Assembly (NCBI RefSeq): GCF_025149465.1
Contig: NZ_CP102275.1
Coordinates: 744,001-808,000, forward strand
Length of the DNA stretch: 64,000 nucleotides
From: Thomasclavelia spiroformis DSM 1552
Lineage (GTDB): Bacteria > Bacillota_I > Bacilli_A > Erysipelotrichales > Coprobacillaceae
Direction: 5' to 3'
In this document: piece by piece, positions 34,306-41,909 of the stretch
How positions within the stretch are numbered: the first letter of the stretch is position 1
Layout of the letters: each line of letters starts with the position of its first letter
Made by a program: the position numbers and the translations under genes
The notes under the pieces: model-generated
The model's database searches: none
What the model was told of the DNA's origin: nothing
The model's input: only the letters and a program-made list of their open reading frames with translations

Positions 34306-34580
34306 TGAATGATTTATTAATGAATGTAATGATGTTAGATTTTGCTGTTCAAGATGCTGCCTTATTTATTGATACTCATCCTAATGATGAAGAAGCAATG
34401 CGCTATTTTCATGAAGCTAGTACTCGTTTAAATGAAGCTAAAAGAGAATATCGTAGACAAGGAAATTCATTAAATAATCGCGAAGTTAACGCTTATAGAA
34501 ATGGGTATATTTGTGCACCATGGCCATGGGTAGGTGATGAATCATGTGGTTGTATGAAAAACGATTGCAATATCCAGTAA
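34302..34580 (+). CDS. cotJB: Spore coat protein CotJB
   Basis: A 92-residue coat protein. FIDTHPNDEEAMRYFHEAS and the C-terminal CAPWPWVGDE match CotJB, which helps build the coat with CotJA and CotJC. The C-terminus extends past PWPW with four cysteines (ESCGCMKNDC), longer than I expect for this family. The start is ATG 34302 inside the cotJA stop, behind GGGGTGA; ATG 34305 is an alternative. Its last 37 bases overlap cotJC. Confidence 0.85.
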   Translation: MMNDLLMNVMMLDFAVQDAALFIDTHPNDEEAMRYFHEASTRLNEAKREYRRQGNSLNNREVNAYRNGYICAPWPWVGDESCGCMKNDCNIQ

Positions 34581-35155
34581 ATATAAAAAAAGCCGATGCT
34601 AAAGCAGCAGCAGTAATTATTGATCAATTAGGAGGACCAGATGGAGAATTAGCAGCAGCTTTAAGATATTTATCGCAACGCTATACAATGCCTTATCCGG
34701 AAATTCAGGCACTGTTAACCGATATTGCAACTGAAGAGCTTGCTCATGTAGAAATAATTAGTGCAATTATTTACCAGTTAACAGCAAATTTATCGATTGA
34801 TGAAATTAAAAAACAAGGTTATGATAAATATTTTGTAACTCATACTTTGGGTATTTATCCACAAGGAGCTAACAATGTACCATTTACGGCAGCATATTTC
34901 CAATCTAAAGGTGACCCAATAACTGATTTAACTGAAGATATGGCGGCGGAACAAAAGGCAAGAACAACTTATGACAATATTTTAGCTCTTGTTGATGATG
35001 AAGAAATTAAAAAACCAATACGTTTTTTAAGAGCTCGTGAAGTTGTTCATTATCAAAGATTTGCTGAAGCATTAGAATTAGTTAAAAAACGTTTAAATTC
35101 TAAAAATTATTATGCATTTAATCCATCATTTAAAAATGGTAAATGCAACAAATAA
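34544..35155 (+). CDS. cotJC: Spore coat manganese catalase CotJC
   Basis: A 203-residue dimanganese catalase of the spore coat. The four-helix metal site is visible in LGGPDGELAAALRYLSQRY, TDIATEELAHVEIISAII, DMAAEQKARTTYDNIL and REVVHYQRFAEAL, with Glu and His ligands in each. Expected to destroy hydrogen peroxide around the forming spore. GGTGA at 34533-34537 gives the start inside cotJB. A terminator follows the stop. Confidence 0.93.
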   Translation: MWLYEKRLQYPVNIKKADAKAAAVIIDQLGGPDGELAAALRYLSQRYTMPYPEIQALLTDIATEELAHVEIISAIIYQLTANLSIDEIKKQGYDKYFVTHTLGIYPQGANNVPFTAAYFQSKGDPITDLTEDMAAEQKARTTYDNILALVDDEEIKKPIRFLRAREVVHYQRFAEALELVKKRLNSKNYYAFNPSFKNGKCNK

Positions 35156-35177
35156 AGGACATTAGTCCTTTTTTTAA
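35154..35177 (+). terminator. Terminator of cotJABC
   Basis: AAAGGAC (35154-35160) and GTCCTTT (35165-35171) close an ATTA loop, followed by a T run. Confidence 0.85.
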
Positions 35178-35186
35178 TATTATTTG

Positions 35187-35215
35187 TTGACTAATAATAT
35201 TATATTTCATATAAT
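35187..35215 (+). promoter_or_regulatory. Orphan sigma-A promoter with no gene behind it
   Basis: TTGACT at 35187-35192 and TATAAT at 35210-35215, with 17 bp between. The next 180 bases hold no gene I can support before the convergent IS110 transposase. It may serve a small RNA or a gene since lost. Confidence 0.5.
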
Positions 35216-35396
35216 ATTCTAAAATAAGTAGAAAGACAACTATATTAAAGTCAAGTAGTAGATTATGAAATAGTATGAAAATAAATTACTTGAAAATATA
35301 GTATTTGATCTTTGAAATTGTGAATGAAAAAATGTTAAAAAGAACTATCGTAAAAATAGCTTATTTTAATAGAATTTAGTTCGATAAATATTTTGA

Positions 35397-36557
35397 TTAT
35401 TTAAGAGAATTTATATCAAAAGTAATATGATTTATTTCAAGATGATAAATGATTCTTAAAAGTTTTCTTACACAATGACCTAAAGCGCAAAGATGTCCTT
35501 TACCTTGACTTCGTTTTAAATGATAGTAGTTATTAAATGCAGGGTTGTGGCGTATTACAGGTATGATGACTCGATAAAGTGTTGCCCTTAGATATTTAGA
35601 ACCTTTCTTGGTTATGGCTGTTTTATCAGCTGAAAATTCGCCAGATTCACTGATATATGGATTCACACCTGCAAATTTAATTAATTTTCCTGCATTTGAG
35701 TATTTACTTATATCACCAAGTTCAGCTAAAATAGAAGTACCAGTAATAATTGATATTCCTGGTATTGATGTGATAGAAGAATCTTGTGTGATGGCGAGTT
35801 CTTCTATTTTTTTATCTAATTCTTCAATTTGAGAGTTTATTAAATCAATACTGGAAATAACCGATTGAATGATAAAAGAAATAGAAACATCATGAATACC
35901 CACAGAATTAGAAGCTAATTCTTTTAAGTCTTCTGCTGAGAAGATATTACAGTATTTAAAACATTTTCTTAAAGAACGAATATCTGTATGTGCAATGGTA
36001 TAGGCATCACCATATTTTCTTAAAATATTTAAATATGTAATGGTGTATTCATTATTAAATAATGTATTAAATTCAGGAAAAACAATATCAATATGTCTTT
36101 GAAGAATATTTTTCTTACGATTCATTTCAATTGTCAATTGTGTACGATAGCGCGTTAATTCTTTGGCCTCCTTTAATTTCTCATCTTGAATAGAGATGAT
36201 GCGATAGTAATCTTTATCTAGGAGAGCTTTGGTAATTAAAATAGCATCTTCTTTATCTCTTTTAACAGTTTTTAAAGAAGCTTTTCTAAGGTTCTTAGTG
36301 GTAATAGGATTGATTAAAGCAACTTTATAACCTTTAGCCAATAAGCAGCTTTCAATGGCAAAGTTATAGTGTCCGGTATCTTCCATACCGATTAAAAGTT
36401 CATCTTGTGTGTATTTATTAAGTTCGTCATAAAATTTTTGAAATCCATCTTTATTGTTTTTGAATAAAAAAGGATCACATAAAGATTCGCCAGTAGAAGC
36501 ATCCATGATAAAAGCGGCATGTTTATATTTGGCAATGTCAATTCCAACAAGTTTCAT
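35397..36557 (-). CDS. IS110-family transposase (DEDD recombinase)
   Basis: RNA-guided recombinase of an IS110 element. The 386-residue protein starts at ATG 36557 (KLVGIDIAKYKHAAF), behind AAAGGAA. The N-terminal RuvC-like DEDD domain has GIDIAKYKHAA, IGMEDTGHYNFAIE and the DKEDAILI segment. The C-terminal Tnp domain carries SIPGISIITGTSILAELGDI, KLIKFAGVNPYISESG and KKGSKYLRATLYRV with the catalytic Ser region. The frame is intact. No terminal inverted repeats are expected in this family. The upstream non-coding region carries a bridge-RNA-like structure. Confidence 0.93.
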   Translation of the reverse strand: MKLVGIDIAKYKHAAFIMDASTGESLCDPFLFKNNKDGFQKFYDELNKYTQDELLIGMEDTGHYNFAIESCLLAKGYKVALINPITTKNLRKASLKTVKRDKEDAILITKALLDKDYYRIISIQDEKLKEAKELTRYRTQLTIEMNRKKNILQRHIDIVFPEFNTLFNNEYTITYLNILRKYGDAYTIAHTDIRSLRKCFKYCNIFSAEDLKELASNSVGIHDVSISFIIQSVISSIDLINSQIEELDKKIEELAITQDSSITSIPGISIITGTSILAELGDISKYSNAGKLIKFAGVNPYISESGEFSADKTAITKKGSKYLRATLYRVIIPVIRHNPAFNNYYHLKRSQGKGHLCALGHCVRKLLRIIYHLEINHITFDINSLK

Positions 36558-36585
36558 AATTATCAATTCCTTTCTTAAGATGATT

Positions 36586-36753
36586 TGTGATTGTGAAATC
36601 AGATCCACTTCAAAGGTATCAAAAACCTGGTGTGTTCATAATTCAAAAGACTCATACAACTAATAATAAATGCGATACAAAGAAGTGGTAAGATCCTTTC
36701 TGAAAAGTCAAAGCAATAAGGAAAAAAATACAAATCCACATTCACAATTACAC
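36586..36753 (-). ncRNA. Candidate IS110 bridge RNA
   Basis: On the minus strand an outer stem joins 36741-36752 with 36586-36597 (11 of 12 pairs). Inside it, 36674-36695 pairs with 36602-36620 through GATC, CACTTC/GAAGTG and GTATC/GATAC blocks separated by unpaired loops, the layout of a bridge-RNA guide loop. A promoter (TTGGTA 36776-36781, TAAAAT 36754-36759, 16-bp gap) would start the RNA at the outer stem. About 165 nt fits the known IS621 bridge RNA size. Guide pairing to flanks was not tested. Confidence 0.6.
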
Positions 36754-36834
36754 ATTTTAACACAACCTGAAGTGATACCAAATAATTCAGGTAGAAAGGA
36801 GAATTGGTATATTAGATTTATTACTCTTTGTATG

Positions 36835-36862
36835 AGTAACTTCAATATACCAGGAAGTTACT
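36835..36862 (+). promoter_or_regulatory. Perfect inverted repeat against the padR start codon
   Basis: AGTAACTTC (36835-36843) and GAAGTTACT (36854-36862) are perfect 9-bp arms with a 10-bp spacer that contains the start of the ribosome binding site. The second arm ends at the base before ATG. It is a likely PadR operator for autoregulation, or a translation-blocking hairpin. Confidence 0.65.
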
Positions 36863-37180
36863 ATGATATTTAATACTGGTGCTGCGCTATTAGATACAAT
36901 TGTTTTATCAGTAGTTTCTAAAGAAATAGATGGAACATATGGATACAAAATTACGCAAGATGTTCGTAATGCCCTTGATGTTTCTGAATCAACTCTTTAT
37001 CCAGTTTTAAGAAGATTATTAAAGGATAATTGTCTAGAAACATATGACCAAGAATATCAGGGAAGAAATCGTCGCTATTATAAAATCACACCTCAAGGAC
37101 AAGCACAATTACAGATGTATCGTCAAGAATGGACGATTTATGTACAAAAAATTAATCGAATTATTGAGGAGGGAAAATAA
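36863..37180 (+). CDS. PadR-family transcriptional regulator
   Basis: A 105-residue winged-helix regulator: LLDTIVLSVVSKEIDGTYGYKITQDV, SESTLYPVLRRLLKDNCLETY, then YYKITPQGQAQL. The short C-terminal helix marks the small PadR-s2 type found beside DUF1700-like membrane proteins. It opens a four-gene operon: the next gene begins one base inside its stop, and a DUF4097 protein and a PspC protein follow. A perfect inverted repeat touches its start codon, so it probably represses its own operon. Confidence 0.9.
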   Translation: MIFNTGAALLDTIVLSVVSKEIDGTYGYKITQDVRNALDVSESTLYPVLRRLLKDNCLETYDQEYQGRNRRYYKITPQGQAQLQMYRQEWTIYVQKINRIIEEGK

Positions 37181-37878
37181 TGATGAATCGTAAAGAATTT
37201 CTTGATGAACTGGCATTTTTGCTTCAAGATATTGAAGATGTTGAAAGAGATGAGGCAACTCAATATTATCAAGATTATTTTGATGAAGCAGGAATTGAAA
37301 ATGAACAACAAGTAATTAATGAATTGGGAACACCGGAAAAAGTTGCTGCTATTATTAAAGCTGGAATTAATGAAAATTTTGAACAAGATATTGAATATGG
37401 TGATAAAGGGATGTCTAATTCATCATTTGAACAAAATCAGGAAATTATTAAAACTAAAAATAATGATGTAAAAAATGAAAGTCATTTTAAAGGGAATCAA
37501 GAACGTAATAAATTATTATTGATTTTAATAATTATTGGTATTGTTATTTTTGGAATACCGGTTTTTAGTGGCTTGCTTGGTATTGTTATTGGTATTGTTG
37601 GTGGATTATTTGGAGTTACATTAGGTAGTTTTTGTGCTGGTGTGGGATGTTTAATAGGAGCAATTGCTTGTTTTGTAAAAGGAATAATGATTCTTGGTGA
37701 GTTAACAGGAGCTGCTTTAATTATTTTTTCTGTGGGATTTGGTTTGATAGTTTTATCATTTGGATTTTTTTGGATTGGAAAAATGTTAGTAAAACTTATT
37801 CCATATTTGTTTAAAGTAGGAATTAAGTTTTGTCGAGAAATGATTGGTAGGGTAGGTGAATGGTATGAAAAAAAGTAA
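37180..37878 (+). CDS. DUF1700-like (HAAS) membrane protein
   Basis: A 232-residue membrane protein. The N-terminal domain (MNRKEFLDELAFLLQDIEDVERDEATQYYQDYFDE ... ELGTPEKVAAIIK, residues about 1-62) is the HAAS helical domain that pairs with PadR regulators. It is followed by a charged linker and four hydrophobic helices (about 110-215) rich in Gly and Ile. GAGGAGGG precedes ATG 37180, with ATG 37183 as an alternative. In such operons the HAAS domain is thought to hold PadR at the membrane, making it the probable signal input. Confidence 0.8.
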   Translation: MMNRKEFLDELAFLLQDIEDVERDEATQYYQDYFDEAGIENEQQVINELGTPEKVAAIIKAGINENFEQDIEYGDKGMSNSSFEQNQEIIKTKNNDVKNESHFKGNQERNKLLLILIIIGIVIFGIPVFSGLLGIVIGIVGGLFGVTLGSFCAGVGCLIGAIACFVKGIMILGELTGAALIIFSVGFGLIVLSFGFFWIGKMLVKLIPYLFKVGIKFCREMIGRVGEWYEKK

Positions 37879-38605
37879 ATATTTTATTTTGGGATGTTTA
37901 TTAATGGCCTTGATTCTATTGATCAGTGGAACTATTCTTGGGGGTTTTTCACAATTAAAGAGTACGTATTTTGATAGTATTAATATATCTAATAATAATG
38001 AATATGAGTTTACGGGAATTAACGATCTTGAAATTGAAGTTGATGCTAGTAAAGTGATTATTCAAGAGTATGATGGTAGTATAATTAAAGTAAGTAGTAA
38101 TAGCGCTACAAAGATAATTAATGAAAATAATACTTTGATAATTGAAGATAATTTTAATATTTTTAATTTAAATAAAAAGATAACGATTTATATACCGATT
38201 AATTATCAATTTAATAATGTTGATATAAATATTGATGCAAGTGATTTTGAAGCTGAAAATATTTATGCAACAGATATTGAAGTAAGTATTGATGCGGGTA
38301 ATTTTGGTGCCAAAAAAATTACATCAACAAATCTTAATGTTGAAGTTGACGCAGGTAAGGCAACTATTGATTTATTAGATTGTCAAAATAGTTATTTTGA
38401 TTGCGACGTGGGTGATATTGAAGCAATGATGGTAGGGAATGAAGTAGATTATAGTTATGATGTAAGTTGTGATTTAGGTAGTGTTAGAATTGGGAATTAT
38501 AAAACTGATGGTTTAAGTGATGATTATAGTTTTAGTGGTGGAATGAAAAAAATAAGTGTAAACTGTGATGCAAGTGATATTGATATAAAAATGGAGGTGC
38601 AGTAA
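37865..38605 (+). CDS. DUF4097-family surface protein
   Basis: A 246-residue protein with an N-terminal membrane anchor (about 7-30) and an extracellular repeat of short beta strands rich in Asp, Asn and Ala ([53 protein letters not shown]). This repeating strand pattern is the DUF4097/adhesin-like beta-helix. ATG 37865 is preferred because GGTAGGTGA lies just before it; the gene overlaps the end of the upstream membrane protein. It is likely part of an envelope-stress response. Confidence 0.78.
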   Translation: MKKSKYFILGCLLMALILLISGTILGGFSQLKSTYFDSINISNNNEYEFTGINDLEIEVDASKVIIQEYDGSIIKVSSNSATKIINENNTLIIEDNFNIFNLNKKITIYIPINYQFNNVDINIDASDFEAENIYATDIEVSIDAGNFGAKKITSTNLNVEVDAGKATIDLLDCQNSYFDCDVGDIEAMMVGNEVDYSYDVSCDLGSVRIGNYKTDGLSDDYSFSGGMKKISVNCDASDIDIKMEVQ

Positions 38606-38784
38606 TGAAAAAATTGTATCGTTCAAGACATGATCGTATGATATGTGGTGTTTGTGGTGGAATTGCTGAATATTTTGATTTGGATCCATCATTAGTTAGA
38701 TTAGGTTGGATTGTTTTGTTTGCAATGGCTGGTAGTGGAATTATTGCTTATATTATCGCTGCGATTATAATTCCAAGTGAATAG
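38605..38784 (+). CDS. Small PspC-domain membrane protein
   Basis: A 59-residue protein: [33 protein letters not shown] followed by a single hydrophobic helix and IIPSE, which is the whole PspC domain. GGAGGTG lies ahead of ATG 38605, which overlaps the DUF4097 stop by one base. PspC proteins sense or buffer envelope stress in the cytoplasmic membrane. It closes the padR operon and is followed by a strong terminator. Confidence 0.9.
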   Translation: MKKLYRSRHDRMICGVCGGIAEYFDLDPSLVRLGWIVLFAMAGSGIIAYIIAAIIIPSE

Positions 38785-38789
38785 TGTTT

Positions 38790-38820
38790 AAAAAGGTTAA
38801 GTGAAAAATTAACCTTTTTA
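38790..38820 (+). terminator. Terminator of the padR operon
   Basis: AAAAAGGTTAA (38790-38800) pairs with TTAACCTTTTT (38809-38819) around an 8-base loop. Confidence 0.88.
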
Positions 38821-38921
38821 TGTCATTGTAAGTAATTGTTATTAAGAAAGTTAAATTGTATTGATTTAATCGTTACTTTATGACATAATAATATGACTTT
38901 AATAAAAAAGGAGATAAATTA

Positions 38922-40517
38922 ATGATATCAACACAAAATGTATCTTTAAGATATGGAGATAGGGCTTTATTTGAAAATGTATCAGTTAAATTTACAGATG
39001 GAAATTGTTATGGTGTTATTGGTGCTAATGGTGCTGGTAAAAGTACTTTTTTGAAAATTTTAGCTGGTGAAATTGAACCAAATAAAGGTGAAGTAATTTT
39101 AGAACCTAATAAACGTTTATCAGTTTTAAAACAGGATCATTTTGCTTATGATGATAAAGGTGTTGTAGAAACTGTAATAATGGGTAATAAAAGACTTTAT
39201 GAAATTATGCAGGAAAAAGAAAAATTGTATGCTAAACCTGATTTCAATGATGAAGATGGAATTAGATTAGGTGAACTTGAAGGAGAATTTGCAGAAATGG
39301 ATGGTTGGAATGCTGAAGTTGATGCAGAGATTCTTTTAAATGGTTTAGGAATTAGTAGTGAATTACATGATTTAAAGATGAAGGAATTAGATGGTAATCA
39401 AAAAGTAAAAGTATTATTAGCACAAGCTTTATTTGGTAATCCTGATGTACTTTTATTAGATGAGCCGACTAACCATTTGGATTTAGAAAGTATTCGTTGG
39501 TTAGAAAACTTTTTGATGAATTTTAAAAATACTGTTATTGTAGTAAGCCATGACCGTTATTTTTTAAATAAGGTTTGTACACATATTGCTGATATTGATT
39601 ATTCAAAGATTCAATTATATGTAGGTAACTATGATTTTTGGTATGAATATAGTCAGTTACAGTTACAACAGGCAAAGGATCAAAATAAAAAAGCTGAAGC
39701 AAAGAAAAAAGAATTAGAAGAATTTATTGCCCGTTTTAGTGCTAATGCTTCTAAAGCTAAACAAGCTACTTCAAGAAAGAAATTATTAGATAACTTGGAA
39801 ATGGTTGATATTAAGCCATCACTTCGTCGTTATCCGTTTATTTCTTTTAAACCAGGACGTGAAGTAGGAAACATTGTTTTAAAAGTAGAAGGATTATCTA
39901 AGACAGTAGAAGGGGTTAAATTGTTGAATAATGTAAGTTTTTCAATTAATCCTAAGGATAAAGTTGCTTTTGTAGGTGATGTAAAAGCTACAGAAGTATT
40001 CTTTAAGATTATTATGGGAGAAATGGAACCTGATGAAGGAACATACCAATGGGGTGTAACTACTTCACAATCATATTTCCCTAAAGATAATTCTAAATAT
40101 TTTAATAATTGTGATTTGTCATTAGTTGATTGGTTACGTCAATTTTCGGTTAAAGATGAATATGAACAAGATTTAAGAGGATGGCTTGGAAGAATGTTAT
40201 TTTCAGGTGAAGAAGCATTGAAAAAGGCATCGGTTTTATCTGGAGGAGAAAAGGTTAGATGTATGCTTGCAAAAATGATGATGGCAGAAGCTAATGTTTT
40301 GGTTTTAGATGAGCCAACTAACCATCTTGATCTTGAATCAATTCAAGCATTGAATCAAGGATTGATTAATTTTAAAGAAAATATTTTATTTACTAGTCAT
40401 GACCATCAATTTGTTCAAACAATTGCAAATCGTATTATTGAATTTAATGAAACAGGTATTTTAGATCGTTTATCTACATATGATGAATATTTAGAATATA
40501 AGGAAAATAACAAGTAG
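38922..40517 (+). CDS. ABC-F ATPase, YbiT/YkpA-like
   Basis: A cytoplasmic duplicated ATPase that acts on ribosomes. The 531-residue protein has a first ATPase with IGANGAGKSTFLKIL (Walker A), the unusual signature ELDGNQKVKVLLAQAL, and VLLLDEPTNHLD. The 70-residue linker (QNKKAEAKKKELEEFIARF) is coiled. The second half lacks a normal Walker A (VAFVGDVKATEVFFKII), but has VLSGGEKVRCMLAKMM and VLVLDEPTNHLD. I recall similar loss in YkpA relatives, so it looks like a family trait. Antibiotic resistance is not implied. Confidence 0.9.
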   Translation: MISTQNVSLRYGDRALFENVSVKFTDGNCYGVIGANGAGKSTFLKILAGEIEPNKGEVILEPNKRLSVLKQDHFAYDDKGVVETVIMGNKRLYEIMQEKEKLYAKPDFNDEDGIRLGELEGEFAEMDGWNAEVDAEILLNGLGISSELHDLKMKELDGNQKVKVLLAQALFGNPDVLLLDEPTNHLDLESIRWLENFLMNFKNTVIVVSHDRYFLNKVCTHIADIDYSKIQLYVGNYDFWYEYSQLQLQQAKDQNKKAEAKKKELEEFIARFSANASKAKQATSRKKLLDNLEMVDIKPSLRRYPFISFKPGREVGNIVLKVEGLSKTVEGVKLLNNVSFSINPKDKVAFVGDVKATEVFFKIIMGEMEPDEGTYQWGVTTSQSYFPKDNSKYFNNCDLSLVDWLRQFSVKDEYEQDLRGWLGRMLFSGEEALKKASVLSGGEKVRCMLAKMMMAEANVLVLDEPTNHLDLESIQALNQGLINFKENILFTSHDHQFVQTIANRIIEFNETGILDRLSTYDEYLEYKENNK

Positions 40518-40542
40518 GTACTATGTATCTACTTGTTTTTAA
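40509..40542 (+). terminator. Terminator of the ABC-F gene
   Basis: AACAAGTAG (40509-40517) pairs with CTACTTGTT (40529-40537), overlapping the stop codon, and is followed by T residues. Confidence 0.8.
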
Positions 40543-40577
40543 TGTATAATGTAGCTAAATTATTTTGGAGGTAGATT

Positions 40578-41339
40578 ATGAATGATGTAATTAAAGGATT
40601 ATTTGAACGTAAATCAGTAAGAGTTTATAGTGATGAGATGATTGAAGAGGATAAAAAGAAATTAATTATTGATGCTGCTATTCAAGCGCCAACAGCGGGG
40701 AATATGACTTTGTATTCAATTATTGATGTTGAAGACCAAGAAATAAAAGAAAAATTAGCAAAATCTTGTGATAATCAACCATTTATTGCTAAAGCACCAT
40801 TAGTATTGATTTTTGTTGCCGATTATCAAAAATGGTATGATGCTTTTAAGTATTATCATGGTGACAAAGAAGTGAGAAGTCCTTCTTATGGTGATTTTTT
40901 ACTAGCGTATAGTGATGCATTGATTGCTGCTCAAAATGCTGTAGTAGCAGCAGAAAGTATGGGGATAGGAAGTTGTTTTATTGGGGATATTATTGAACAA
41001 TATGAATTTCATCGAGAACTATTGAATTTACCACAATATACAGCACCAGTTGGAATGTTAGTAATGGGATATCCAACTTTACAACAAAAAAATCGTGTTA
41101 AACCGATGCGTTTTGATAGTGAGTATGTTGTAAGTAAAAATCGTTATGAAAGATTAAGTGATGAAAAGTTGGTTGAAATGTTTGATGATCGTGCAACTAG
41201 AGCAAATAAGACAAGTGGTGGTAAGGGTTATGTTGATGATATTTATAAGCGTAAATGGACTAATCCTTTTATTGAAGAGATGACACGTTCATCTAAGTTA
41301 TGGTTTGAACAATGGGGGAAAGAAGACGAAGAATCTTAG
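40578..41339 (+). CDS. NAD(P)H-dependent nitroreductase-family flavoprotein
   Basis: FMN-dependent oxidoreductase of the NfsA/FRP type. The 253-residue protein has ERKSVRVYSDEMI, QAPTAGNMTLYSI (FMN phosphate site), LIAAQNAVVAAESMGIGSCFIGDI and PVGMLVMGYP, in the standard order. A C-terminal tail of about 70 residues (KTSGGKGYVDDIYKRKW) fits the NfsA-like group. GGAGG precedes the ATG. It probably reduces quinones or nitro compounds. The marR promoter lies just behind it. Confidence 0.9.
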   Translation: MNDVIKGLFERKSVRVYSDEMIEEDKKKLIIDAAIQAPTAGNMTLYSIIDVEDQEIKEKLAKSCDNQPFIAKAPLVLIFVADYQKWYDAFKYYHGDKEVRSPSYGDFLLAYSDALIAAQNAVVAAESMGIGSCFIGDIIEQYEFHRELLNLPQYTAPVGMLVMGYPTLQQKNRVKPMRFDSEYVVSKNRYERLSDEKLVEMFDDRATRANKTSGGKGYVDDIYKRKWTNPFIEEMTRSSKLWFEQWGKEDEES

Positions 41340-41363
41340 GATTCTTTTTCTTTTATTTTGGTA

Positions 41364-41391
41364 TTGACAATATTAATGACATGATTATAAT
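41364..41391 (+). promoter_or_regulatory. Sigma-A promoter of marR
   Basis: TTGACA at 41364-41369 and TATAAT at 41386-41391 are separated by 16 bp. The marR operator covers the probable transcription start. Confidence 0.85.
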
Positions 41392-41409
41392 ATATAGCGT
41401 GCTATCTAT
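41390..41409 (+). promoter_or_regulatory. MarR operator copy 1
   Basis: The 20-bp near-palindrome ATATATAGC-GT-GCTATCTAT overlaps the end of the -10 box and covers the transcription start. A 17/20 identical copy lies at 41871-41890. Confidence 0.75.
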
Positions 41410-41425
41410 CTAAGGAGGAATGACA

Positions 41426-41854
41426 ATGCCTACTAAAAAAGTTGGATTTTTAATAAAGCAAGTACATATTCTTCAAGAACAAAAGTTAAATAAAAAATTT
41501 AATCGCTTTGATTTAACTGGAGCACAGATGTTTACCATTATTAATTTGTTTAAAGCTCGTGAAAAAGGAGAAAAGTTAACTCAAAGAGATCTTGAAAGAA
41601 TTTTAGATATTTCAAATCCGACACTAACAGGTATTTTAAATCGTCTCGAAAGTAAAGGATTGATTGTTCGAGTGCCATGTAAACATGATGCACGTAGTAA
41701 ATATATTGAAGTTACAGATAAAGCATCAGGCTTAGATAAAGAAATTCGTAAAGCATTTGAGGAATCGGAAGAGGAATTATTAGGTTCATTAAATGAAGAT
41801 GAAATTACTCGGTTACATGAATATTTAGAAAAAATATTAAGAAGTAATTCTTAA
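41426..41854 (+). CDS. MarR-family transcriptional regulator
   Basis: A 142-residue winged-helix regulator. The recognition region is LTQRDLERILDISNPTLTGILNRLESKGLIVRV, followed by the wing with CKHDARSKYIEVTDKA, then the C-terminal dimerisation helix. ATG 41426 fits AAGGAGG at 41412-41418; the ATG 6 bases upstream is too close. Two near-identical operators, one at its promoter and one before the ABC pair, indicate self-repression and control of the exporter. Confidence 0.92.
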   Translation: MPTKKVGFLIKQVHILQEQKLNKKFNRFDLTGAQMFTIINLFKAREKGEKLTQRDLERILDISNPTLTGILNRLESKGLIVRVPCKHDARSKYIEVTDKASGLDKEIRKAFEESEEELLGSLNEDEITRLHEYLEKILRSNS

Positions 41855-41870
41855 TATTTATTTTCAAAGA

Positions 41871-41890
41871 ATATATAGCACGCTATTTAT
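41871..41890 (+). promoter_or_regulatory. MarR operator copy 2, before the ABC exporter
   Basis: ATATATAGC-AC-GCTATTTAT, 17/20 identical to the copy at the marR promoter, with its two-base centre reversed. It sits 19 bp before the start codon of the first exporter gene. Confidence 0.75.
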
Positions 41891-41909
41891 TTTTTAAGGA
41901 GGTAGAGAG

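Larger units (their letters stand above)
35350..36800 (-). mobile_element. IS110-family insertion element, ends approximate
   Basis: It includes the transposase gene and about 240 bp of upstream non-coding sequence. IS110 elements lack inverted repeats and target-site duplication is minimal, so I cannot place the ends; the outer coordinates are estimates. The element lies between cotJABC and the padR operon and appears not to break either. Confidence 0.6.

Noticed and set aside
35340-36800. Terminal inverted repeats of the IS110 element
   Set aside because: Only a 6-bp GAACTA/TAGTTC match was seen near the right side; IS110-type elements do not use such repeats.
38922-40517. Second ATPase site of the ABC-F protein as a novel inactivation
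   Set aside because: YkpA/YbiT relatives appear to share the altered Walker A, so it is likely a family trait and not new.
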